A stretch of DNA of 64,000 nucleotides from a virus. The notes beneath the pieces are model-generated. The model did no database searches, was not told where the DNA came from, and saw nothing but the letters and a program-made list of their open reading frames with translations. The position numbers were made by a program, and so were the translations under genes. Location of the stretch: IMG/VR virus record IMGVR_UViG_3300025133_006719, positions 1-64,000 of that record; one strand, given 5' to 3'. Shown one piece after another: positions 26,175-33,624 of the stretch (positions are counted from its first letter, which is position 1; every line of letters begins with the position of its first letter).

Positions 26175-26183
26175 GTGTAATAT
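26175..26183 (+). promoter_or_regulatory. GTGTAAT-type putative late promoter
   Basis: GTGTAATAT, five bases before the ATG at 26189. TTGATA stands about 17 bp upstream of TAATAT and could serve as a -35. Confidence 0.45.
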
Positions 26184-26188
26184 AAACT

Positions 26189-26488
26189 ATGGAAAGCAAG
26201 GGGTTCACAATACCTCCGTCTGCATTAAAGCAGTTAAACGAATTCTCCGATGGAGGTTTCGCTCTTTTCCTTTATGACGAGATGGGGAATCCAAACGTTC
26301 ATACCAAATTTGACACGAACAAAGACGCTATGGCCCTTCAGATGTTTATTTCAAATTGGGCAGAAGCTTTAAATAAGATAAGCATAAAATCAACGCTAAA
26401 TTCCCTTTCTGTTGACACAGGAGACGAAGATCCTCTTGACGATTTTGAAATTCCAGAGGATGAGGACGACGAGACGGATTTTATTTGA
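26189..26488 (+). CDS. Small protein with acidic C-terminal tail
   Basis: A 99-residue protein whose last 25 residues are almost all Asp/Glu (PLDDFEIPEDEDDETDFI), as in tails of ssDNA-binding proteins that recruit partners. The body is helical. It sits between RecA and DnaB. Not recognised as SSB by fold motifs. Confidence 0.55.
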   Translation: MESKGFTIPPSALKQLNEFSDGGFALFLYDEMGNPNVHTKFDTNKDAMALQMFISNWAEALNKISIKSTLNSLSVDTGDEDPLDDFEIPEDEDDETDFI

Positions 26489-26513
26489 CACCGAAGCCCC
26501 GTCGAGGTAGGAT
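26485..26513 (+). promoter_or_regulatory. CCCC-type phage promoter for DnaB
   Basis: TTGACA, 17 bp spacer with GCCCCG at 26496-26501, TAGGAT at 26508-26513. The ATG is 23 bases further, so this is the one clear case in the family with a leader. Confidence 0.7.
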
Positions 26514-26536
26514 AACTTCTTGATCTAATTAGATTG

Positions 26537-28039
26537 ATGTCCAATATATATTCTTTACGTATCGAAAAACATGTTTTAGGGGGAATCATTAATCACCCTT
26601 CCGCCTTTCTGGATCTTGATGGATTTGTAACTCATGAAGATTTTTACAGCGAGCTTCATAGCACAATATTTAAAGTTATTAGATCTATAATCCTAGAAGG
26701 AGAGTTTTCAAAAGATAAATTAGACGATGTAATAATTGCTCAAAAGATAGTAAACTTAGGCATAAGGTTTAAAGATGAAATAGATGTATTCAGTTATATC
26801 AAAAGTATATCTTTCGCTCAGATAAACAAGAAGGGAACCATCAACTCCGCCAAAGAGTTAATAAAGCTAACTGTAAGAAGGAACACAGAACTAACAGGAA
26901 GAAACCTTGTCGAGCACGCCAGAAAAGAAGGAGATAATACTCTAACAGATTTCATAGCTAAGGCTGACAACATATACAGTGATAAGATATACGAATACAC
27001 AGGAGAGGCAGAGCCTTCCAATTTGTTCGACAATATGTCTGAACTCATTGAAGACAGGGGAAACAATCCTGAGAGAGACCCCGGCTACCTAACATCTTAC
27101 GAAGAGTTTAACAGGCTTTATGGAGGGCTTCGTCCCGGAAACATTTACGCAATAGCTTCTAGACCGGGACAAGGTAAGACAACTTGGATAAACGATCTTC
27201 TTATGAAAACCGCTAAGAAGAATAAGGTAAAAGCCTTAATCTTGGATACCGAAATGAGCAAGGAGGAAATGCAATTCAGAATGGCGGCGGCAATTTCTGG
27301 AGTTCCTTCTTGGTTTTTGGAAACAGGTAACTGGCGTAAGAATAAAGAAATGATAACAAAGGTGAGAGAAGCTCTTCAAGAAGTAAGGAGCTACGACTAC
27401 ACTCACTTTCATGTCGGCAGTAAAGACATAGATCAAGTTTGCAATATTGTTAAAAGGTGGTACTATAAAACAGTAGGCAGAGGGAACGGCTGTATAATAG
27501 GGTACGACTACGTTAAGCTTACCGGCGAGAAGGTAGACAGAAATTGGGCAGAGCATCAAGCAATAGGTGAAAAGATTGACAAACTAAAAAGACTTTCCGA
27601 AGAATTAAAATGTCCTGTCATAACAGCAATGCAGCTTAACAGGCAAGGCGAGAGCCATAACCGAAATTCAAATACCGTTGTCGACGATAGCTCTGTAATC
27701 GCCCTGTCAGACAGGCTCCAATGGTTTTCCAGTTACGTCGGCATTTTTAGAAGAAAAACTTTAGACGAAATAGCCCTAGACGGAGAAGAGTTCGGTACTC
27801 ATAAGTTAGTGACTATAAAATCCAGATTCCAAGGAAGAGACGCGGCAGGGCATCAAGACCTAGTGAGGAGAGTGGTGGAAGATGGATCTGAAAGATTCAC
27901 GTACAACTACTTAAACTTTTCAGTTGAGAATTTCAATTGCGAAGAGATGGGGTCTCTTGAGACTATAGTGCAAAGACAAAGAGAACAACATACATTAGAA
28001 GACAGACACCCAGAAGATAACGACGACGAACTAATATGA
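26537..28039 (+). CDS. Replicative DNA helicase, DnaB-like
   Basis: About 500 residues. An N-terminal DnaB-type helical domain (EKHVLGGIINHPSAF) precedes a RecA-fold motor with Walker A ASRPGQGKTTW, the DTEMSKEEMQFR H1a-like segment, GYDYVKLTG as Walker B and MQLNRQGE for H3. It unwinds the fork 5' to 3'. Starts at the ATG at 26537 (a TTG precedes it). The HAD-type gene follows with a 4 bp overlap. Confidence 0.9.
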   Translation: MSNIYSLRIEKHVLGGIINHPSAFLDLDGFVTHEDFYSELHSTIFKVIRSIILEGEFSKDKLDDVIIAQKIVNLGIRFKDEIDVFSYIKSISFAQINKKGTINSAKELIKLTVRRNTELTGRNLVEHARKEGDNTLTDFIAKADNIYSDKIYEYTGEAEPSNLFDNMSELIEDRGNNPERDPGYLTSYEEFNRLYGGLRPGNIYAIASRPGQGKTTWINDLLMKTAKKNKVKALILDTEMSKEEMQFRMAAAISGVPSWFLETGNWRKNKEMITKVREALQEVRSYDYTHFHVGSKDIDQVCNIVKRWYYKTVGRGNGCIIGYDYVKLTGEKVDRNWAEHQAIGEKIDKLKRLSEELKCPVITAMQLNRQGESHNRNSNTVVDDSSVIALSDRLQWFSSYVGIFRRKTLDEIALDGEEFGTHKLVTIKSRFQGRDAAGHQDLVRRVVEDGSERFTYNYLNFSVENFNCEEMGSLETIVQRQREQHTLEDRHPEDNDDELI

Positions 28040-28464
28040 AAACCGAAACTAAAGAATCAACAGACAAAACATGGTTTATTGATATAGACGGAACTATCGT
28101 TAAACATAATTCCAACGATAAAATAGATGAAGCTATTGAAGCAAAAGGTCATGATAGCCACCTAATAGAAACACCCATAACACCTAGTATTGAGTTTCTT
28201 AACTCTATACCAGATAACGATACCATAGTTTTAACTACGGCAAGAGATAGCAAACACGCACCACATACTATAAAAATGCTTAAGCATTACGACATAAGGT
28301 ATGATAGAATTATGTTTGACTTAATGGCTGGGCCAAGGGTTCTTGTGAACGATATTAAACCTGTCGGGACTGCCGGTAATAAGGTGCCAATGAAAACAGC
28401 TTTCGCAATTAACACGAACAGAGACGAAGGTATACTAAATGACTATAAAGGAAGTATTATCTGA
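28036..28464 (+). CDS. HAD-family phosphatase
   Basis: A 142-residue protein with HAD motif I FIDIDGTIV (nucleophile Asp), motif II LTTAR and a late VNDIKP that fits motif IV. Compact without an obvious cap. Such phage enzymes remove phosphate from nucleotides, DNA ends or sugars; substrate cannot be read. Located between helicase and primase. Confidence 0.75.
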   Translation: MKTETKESTDKTWFIDIDGTIVKHNSNDKIDEAIEAKGHDSHLIETPITPSIEFLNSIPDNDTIVLTTARDSKHAPHTIKMLKHYDIRYDRIMFDLMAGPRVLVNDIKPVGTAGNKVPMKTAFAINTNRDEGILNDYKGSII

Positions 28465-29329
28465 GCTAGGATACTCCCAAATCCTAGATAACGGTAGAGA
28501 GTACAGGATGAGGCCTCTTTACAGAGAGTCTAGCAATAATAGCTCATTAAGCGTTAAGAAAGATACTGGATACTTCAATGATTGGGGCGTTGGCGAAAAA
28601 GGTTCATTCCAAAGGTTGGTTCAAATTCATTTGAAGGTTACCACGATTGAAGCGTCAAACTGGATAAGGAACAAGGGGTTAAACCAGACCCGCACCAACG
28701 AGGACGACAAACCTAAAGTAAAGGAGGCTAGAAAATTCAACAAGGAATCATTAAAACATATAACCCCAGACCATACCTATTGGGTAAACAGGGGGGTAGC
28801 GGAAGAAACTTTATCTTTGTTCCAAGGGGGCATAGTTGACGCAGGCCAACTCAAAAACAGGTACGTGTTCCCAATTTTCAACAAGCAAAAAGAAGTGATA
28901 GGCTACACGGGTAGAGATATAACCGATAGCAGTAAAATAAAATGGAAACATATGGGAGACAAAAGCCAATGGAAGTACCCACTACAAGTAAATTATAAGG
29001 ATATAAAATCCTGCAATAAGGTAATCCTACTGGAAAGTATCGGAGACATGCTTTCACTTTGGTCCGCTGGAATAAAAAACAGTATGGTTATATTTGGGGT
29101 AGACATAAGTAGCGAAGTTTTTAATCAGCTATTAAGCTTTGACCCAGATAAAATTACAATATCTCTAAATAATGACGAGAGGCAGACCGGAAGCATAGCG
29201 GCACACAAACTAAAAAAGAAACTATTAAAATTTTTTGACCCAAGTCAAGTCGAAGTCATGCTACCTAGACACCATAACGATTTTGGGGATATGTCTACGG
29301 AGGAAGTGAAGGATTTTTTTTATGAGTAA
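28439..29329 (+). CDS. DNA primase (Toprim, DnaG-like) lacking zinc Cys
   Basis: A 296-residue protein. The N-terminal part follows the order of the CHC2 zinc domain (YRMRPLYRESS..SLSVKKD, GYFNDWG) but has no zinc-binding Cys/His set. A catalytic core follows: TYWVNRGVAEETLSLFQ, NRYVFPIF, GYTGRDI, and a Toprim VILLESIGDMLSLWSAGI. It would prime lagging-strand synthesis with the DnaB-like helicase. Overlaps the HAD gene by 26 bp. Confidence 0.8.
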   Translation: MTIKEVLSELGYSQILDNGREYRMRPLYRESSNNSSLSVKKDTGYFNDWGVGEKGSFQRLVQIHLKVTTIEASNWIRNKGLNQTRTNEDDKPKVKEARKFNKESLKHITPDHTYWVNRGVAEETLSLFQGGIVDAGQLKNRYVFPIFNKQKEVIGYTGRDITDSSKIKWKHMGDKSQWKYPLQVNYKDIKSCNKVILLESIGDMLSLWSAGIKNSMVIFGVDISSEVFNQLLSFDPDKITISLNNDERQTGSIAAHKLKKKLLKFFDPSQVEVMLPRHHNDFGDMSTEEVKDFFYE

Positions 29330-29924
29330 CTATGATAGAATATTCGGAATGGAGGAGCAAGAGAAAGACAAAGATCTTTTGAGCTATTACTGGTACGAAG
29401 GCATTCTTACCCCAGCTAAGTGCGAGGAGATGATAAAGATTGGGAAAAGTTACCCCAAACAAACCGCTACAACCTTCGCAAACTCAACTGGAGAGAGTGA
29501 AAGCGAAGTAAGGAATAGCGAAGTAAGATGGGTCCCACTAAACAAAGATACCCAATTCATCTTTGACCTAATAAGGGAATGCTGCGAAGAAGCCAACAAG
29601 AATCTATTCAAAGTTGATATAACCGGCTTTACAGAGGATCTACAATTTACAGAATACGAAGGGGCGGGTAAGCATTACGACTGGCATCCAGACATAGGGC
29701 CGGGAAAGAATAAGAGGAAGCTAACCGTTGTTATTCAATTAAGCGATCCAAAGGATTATACTGGGGGAGATTTAATAGTACAGACAGGCGGCGAAGTTAC
29801 CATGAAGAAAGGCATAGGTAATGTAGTTGTATTCCCTTCATTTTTACTCCACAAGGTTTGCAAAGTTGAGTCCGGCAACAGGTATACTATGATTAGCTGG
29901 GTTAGCGGAAATCCGTGGAGATGA
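29322..29924 (+). CDS. 2OG-Fe(II) dioxygenase, PKHD/PiuC type
   Basis: A 200-residue protein close to the PKHD-hydroxylase pattern: H118-x-D120 in KHYDWHPD, VVIQLSDPKDYTGGDL, VFPSFLLHKV with distal H177, and R187 in GNRYTMISW. In the family these act on iron-limited hosts or unknown peptides. Placed between primase and nuclease genes, so a DNA or protein substrate in replication is possible but unproven. Confidence 0.85.
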   Translation: MSNYDRIFGMEEQEKDKDLLSYYWYEGILTPAKCEEMIKIGKSYPKQTATTFANSTGESESEVRNSEVRWVPLNKDTQFIFDLIRECCEEANKNLFKVDITGFTEDLQFTEYEGAGKHYDWHPDIGPGKNKRKLTVVIQLSDPKDYTGGDLIVQTGGEVTMKKGIGNVVVFPSFLLHKVCKVESGNRYTMISWVSGNPWR

Positions 29925-30901
29925 AAAAAGAAAAAATCTTATCAGCGTCAAGGATCAAGACTTTAGAAAGCTGTTCGTGGTCTTACTATTGTAACTACGA
30001 ACTAAAGATACCCCAGAGACAGAATGAGGGATCTTTGCGCGGAACTATATGCCATTTAGTATTTGAGTTAATTCTAAAAAAGAAACATAATCGACATAAA
30101 GAATTAATCTCAAAAGCTTCCAGCTTAGACGGAAGCCCCTCCATTAAAAGATTAATAATCAAACATTTAAACCAAGACGCGAAAGAGCACGACCTGCCAA
30201 TGAACTCGGAGGAGAATTACGAGTTAATCAATAAGATGATTGTAGTTGGGCTGAGGTATGACTTTTTTGGAGAAGGGGGAAAGGTCACCGACCCAGAAAA
30301 AGAGTTCTTAGTAGTAAGCGAGAAACCAAAATACAAAATACGAGGCTTCATGGATAAGCCTATAATGTACAAAAAAGATAAGACCATCAAAATTGTAGAC
30401 TATAAAAGCAGTAAGCAGAAATTTAGAGGAGAAGAGCTTACCGCAAACATACAAGCGATGTCTTACTCTTTAGCTTCTTTAAAACTTTGGCCAACACTTA
30501 AACCTACTATTGAGTTTCTATTTCTAAGGTTTCCTAAGTCAGCCGCACAACAATGTGTTTATACAGTGGAGGAACTTGAAGGTTTTGAATACTTTTTAGA
30601 GAGTTGTTATAAACAAATAAATTCATTTTCGGAGAAAGATGCGAGAACCAATTACGCCAAAGACGGAAAGTCCTCTTGGATGTGTAAGGCTGGCAAGACT
30701 TGGAGATGCCCATACCTAGACGCTTTTGACTATTACGAGCTACAAGATAAGGATTCTAAATTTATCAGATCAGCGAGAAAAAAAGAAAATTTGAAACAAA
30801 AAAAAGGTGAGAAGATAGTAGAGAAGAGGTATGACGGCTGTCCCGCTCACCCCCACCCAAGCAAGCAAATAGACATAATAGACGACTTGTTTGACTTTTA
30901 A
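29921..30901 (+). CDS. RecB/Cas4-like PD-(D/E)XK nuclease with Fe-S-type cysteines
   Basis: A 326-residue protein (ATG at 29921; GTG at 29915 is possible). Motifs in order: SASRIKTLESCSW, GTICHLVFE, RGFMDKP (D145), IVDYKSSK (D160, K162), and QAMSY (Q178, Y182) of RecB-family nucleases. C18 near the N-terminus plus C255, C263 and C307 near the C-terminus mimic the split 4Fe-4S ligand arrangement of AddB and Cas4. Probably a 5' or 3' exonuclease for recombination. Fe-S binding is inferred from Cys layout. Confidence 0.8.
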   Translation: MKKEKILSASRIKTLESCSWSYYCNYELKIPQRQNEGSLRGTICHLVFELILKKKHNRHKELISKASSLDGSPSIKRLIIKHLNQDAKEHDLPMNSEENYELINKMIVVGLRYDFFGEGGKVTDPEKEFLVVSEKPKYKIRGFMDKPIMYKKDKTIKIVDYKSSKQKFRGEELTANIQAMSYSLASLKLWPTLKPTIEFLFLRFPKSAAQQCVYTVEELEGFEYFLESCYKQINSFSEKDARTNYAKDGKSSWMCKAGKTWRCPYLDAFDYYELQDKDSKFIRSARKKENLKQKKGEKIVEKRYDGCPAHPHPSKQIDIIDDLFDF

Positions 30902-30902
30902 C

Positions 30903-30931
30903 TTGACAAGACATCCCCGGGCAACTATAGT
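30903..30931 (+). promoter_or_regulatory. CCCC-type phage promoter for the PHP/polymerase operon
   Basis: TTGACA, 17 bp spacer with CCCCG at 30915-30919, TATAGT at 30926-30931, then six bases to the ATG at 30938. Leaderless start predicted. Confidence 0.8.
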
Positions 30932-30937
30932 GGAGTC

Positions 30938-31708
30938 ATGGACATCATTCCATTATTCAAGAGTCACTATTCTTTAGGCAGGAGTATACTGACTTTGGCG
31001 TCTGAGTCTGAGCCGAATGGCCCAGATTCGATCCCTCAAATAGCCCAAGAGAACTCCTTGAAGGAGGTCTATCTGGTTGATGATTCTATGGGCGGGTTTC
31101 TTGAAGCTTACTCAAGCTTAGCCAAATTCAAGATTAAGCTTATATTTGGGGTCAGGATTACCGTCTGCCAAGATCTTCATAAAAAGAACGAGGCGTCCAT
31201 TCAGACTTCCTGCAAGTATATTATCTTTTGCAAAAACAAGAACGGGTACAAAAGGTTAATCAAAATCTATAGCCAAGCTGCCATCGAAGGGTTCTATTAT
31301 GAGTCAAGAACTGACTTTGAATCAATAAAGAATAACTGGAGCGACAAAGACCTTTTACTTGCAGTTCCTTTTTATGATTCCTTTATATTTCAGAATAATT
31401 TTAGCAGTCGCGGCTGCGTTCCAGATTTTAGCTTTTGTAAGCCCGTGCTCTTTGTAGAAAACAATAACCTACCATATGATCACATACTAAAAGACTTGGT
31501 TGAAGATTATGCTTCTGCATCTAAGTATGAAAAAGTAAACACTCAAAGCGTCTTTTATAAAAACAAAGAAGACTTTAAAGCCTACTTAACTTTTAGATGC
31601 ATTAACAACAGAAGCACATTAGAAAAACCGCAGCTAAACAACATGTCCTCGGACACTTTTTGCTTCGAGAACTGGACAAATCAAGGTCAGGAGGCAGTCA
31701 ATAAGTGA
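30938..31708 (+). CDS. Separate, degenerate PHP domain of DNA polymerase III alpha
   Basis: A 256-residue protein resembling the first part of DnaE: IPLFKSHYSLGRSILTLA matches the HxxYSLLDG region, IKLIFGVRITVC the GIKPIxGCE strand, and YIIFCKNKNGYKRLIKIYSQ the LLAKNxxGYxNLxKLxS helix, then EGFYYESRTDFE. The TDHG metal motif is replaced by VDDSMGG, so phosphoesterase activity is probably lost. The catalytic remainder of the polymerase is a different gene 1.9 kb downstream. It likely acts as a structural subunit. Confidence 0.8.
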   Translation: MDIIPLFKSHYSLGRSILTLASESEPNGPDSIPQIAQENSLKEVYLVDDSMGGFLEAYSSLAKFKIKLIFGVRITVCQDLHKKNEASIQTSCKYIIFCKNKNGYKRLIKIYSQAAIEGFYYESRTDFESIKNNWSDKDLLLAVPFYDSFIFQNNFSSRGCVPDFSFCKPVLFVENNNLPYDHILKDLVEDYASASKYEKVNTQSVFYKNKEDFKAYLTFRCINNRSTLEKPQLNNMSSDTFCFENWTNQGQEAVNK

Positions 31709-32775
31709 GTACAGGAACCAATAAAACAAAAAAAAGAAACATAGTTGCAGTAAATAGTTACTGCTCTGACCTAGCTAAGGAGTCCGTAATGGTCGAATGT
31801 ATTAGCAGGTTCAAAGAATTCGGGTACGATGTCTTGCATGTATCTGGAGCACCAGTAAGAGATAAGTATCAGAGTCTTTCTGATTATTATTTTCACAATG
31901 CAAAAGGTAATGTATTGTTATCGAGTGACAAGTCTGCCGTAATATGGTATGCTAATAATAAGATATCAATTCACGCTGACCCCCAAAGGCATGGGTTTGC
32001 TTGTGTTAGTAATTTTTCTATGAGTGCTTACATAGCCGAAGGGCTAGGTTATGATAATATTATTTATACCGATTTTGACAACATTATAAGCCATAAGGAT
32101 CTTCACGCTTTAGATAGCCTTGTGTCCTATCTAGACGTTTACGAAGCGGCCTTCTTTACCCCCGCCGACATGTTTCAACACCGAGATGGAACTCCACAAG
32201 ACTGGTTAGAGACTTTGGTAGCCGCAGGCCGCACTTCTTTTTTAAACAAGGCTAAGTTCCCTAAAACCCTAAAAGAATGGCATCAAGACCCCTGCTTCAC
32301 TAGGCCCAATGGGACTTACGTCCCCGCAGAGGAGGGAGTAGCCCTTAAAATAAAAAGCTTTGACGGGAGGGGTTATCCTGTCAAAAAAATAAACAACACT
32401 AACATTAAACATAGGATAGATAGCTTTTTTCCAAACAGTAGAATGGACTGCTGCTCTAGAAACGAGGCCAGCATCGCCTACAATAAAAAATCCCCACATA
32501 ATCCATACTTCTATATAGTAATTCAAAAAGATTCAGATTACAAGGTACACATCAATAGCAGAAAATCTTCCCCGCCCTATACAGAGAAGAAGACCTCAAG
32601 GTCTTTATCGTGGGTGAGGGCCGGACAATTCTTTTCAACAGAATTGGATCTACGGGAAAAAGAGTGGGATGTTAAAGCCACCAAAAATGGTATATTAATT
32701 TTCGATAGAACCATCAGCGTTAAGAACATACAAGAATACAAACACGGCCCTACCGTACAGTTACTCAATGAATAA
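31705..32775 (+). CDS. Putative glycosyltransferase inside the polymerase operon
   Basis: A 356-residue protein starting at GTG. NIIYTDFDNII near residue 122 looks like the DxD metal site of a GT-A enzyme, and the first 230 residues fit that fold in size. The C-terminal 110 residues are of unknown type. Recognition is weak and no GT family is named. Its position between the PHP protein and the DnaQ-like exonuclease is unusual. Confidence 0.5.
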   Translation: MSTGTNKTKKRNIVAVNSYCSDLAKESVMVECISRFKEFGYDVLHVSGAPVRDKYQSLSDYYFHNAKGNVLLSSDKSAVIWYANNKISIHADPQRHGFACVSNFSMSAYIAEGLGYDNIIYTDFDNIISHKDLHALDSLVSYLDVYEAAFFTPADMFQHRDGTPQDWLETLVAAGRTSFLNKAKFPKTLKEWHQDPCFTRPNGTYVPAEEGVALKIKSFDGRGYPVKKINNTNIKHRIDSFFPNSRMDCCSRNEASIAYNKKSPHNPYFYIVIQKDSDYKVHINSRKSSPPYTEKKTSRSLSWVRAGQFFSTELDLREKEWDVKATKNGILIFDRTISVKNIQEYKHGPTVQLLNE

Positions 32776-33424
32776 AGATTTACTTAGATTTAATCAAGAT
32801 AAAGTATATACTTTTTGCGACTTCGAGACGTACAATTTATGCCTGAACTTTTGTCAAAACCGCCCTTGGCAAGCTGGCCTAATAAAATACAAAGGAAACA
32901 AAATTCTCGACTCTCAAGATCTATATATAAAATGGGACACAGACTTAAAGGTCGGAGAGGAAGCGGCTAGAATAACTGGTTACAACGAGAAGAAATTCCT
33001 GTCAAAAGCTATCAGCCCAGAGGAGGCTTTCAAACAAATGTCACCTTGGTTTGATGAATGCGACTATATAGTTGGCCATAATTTTTTAGGATTTGACTTA
33101 TATTTGCTGAAAGGGTATTACGAATTCATGGGAGAGAGCTATAACCACTTAGTAGAAAAGATAATAGATACTAATTGTTTGGCTAGGGGTATCAAGTATG
33201 ACATACCTTTCAGAAATGAAGGAGGAAAACTTAGCAATAGAGAGCTATGTCTTTACCAATACAAAATACTGAACACGAGGAGAAGAAGGGTTAAAAGTAA
33301 CCTAACAGCTCTTGGCAAGGAGTTTGACATAGAACATGATTATGATAAGCTGCATGACGCTATAGTTGACCTACGCTTAAACATAAAAGTCTGGAACAAG
33401 CTAAAAATGCAAATAAACATATAA
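32768..33424 (+). CDS. DnaQ-like 3'-5' exonuclease
   Basis: A 218-residue DEDDh exonuclease: CDFETYN (Exo I, Asp and Glu), VGHNFLGFDLYLL (Exo II Asp) and HDAIVDL (Exo III His and Asp). It would proofread for the split polymerase III, as epsilon does in bacteria. Overlaps the upstream gene by 8 bp; the next ATG overlaps its stop. Confidence 0.85.
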   Translation: MNKDLLRFNQDKVYTFCDFETYNLCLNFCQNRPWQAGLIKYKGNKILDSQDLYIKWDTDLKVGEEAARITGYNEKKFLSKAISPEEAFKQMSPWFDECDYIVGHNFLGFDLYLLKGYYEFMGESYNHLVEKIIDTNCLARGIKYDIPFRNEGGKLSNRELCLYQYKILNTRRRRVKSNLTALGKEFDIEHDYDKLHDAIVDLRLNIKVWNKLKMQINI

Positions 33425-33624
33425 TGCCATCTTTAGATTACTTAGAGGACTTAAAAGATAAACTAGAAAAAGATAACTTAGATTATTTTATGGTAGTTAT
33501 TTCTAGAGGAGAGAAGAAGAATAAAGCTAACGTTTGTTATAAGCTCTCTAAAAAGCATACAATCGATACGCTTAAAAAGGTTCTTCACAGATTAGACATA
33601 GAAGGAGCGATTGAAAATGACTGA
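33424..33624 (+). CDS. Small unknown protein between exonuclease and polymerase
   Basis: A 66-residue, Lys/Asp-rich protein with a beta-strand pair (YFMVVISRGE, KANVCYKLS) and a C-terminal helix. Overlaps both neighbours. In E. coli a small theta subunit binds epsilon, but I see no similarity that would support the same role here. Confidence 0.55.
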   Translation: MPSLDYLEDLKDKLEKDNLDYFMVVISRGEKKNKANVCYKLSKKHTIDTLKKVLHRLDIEGAIEND

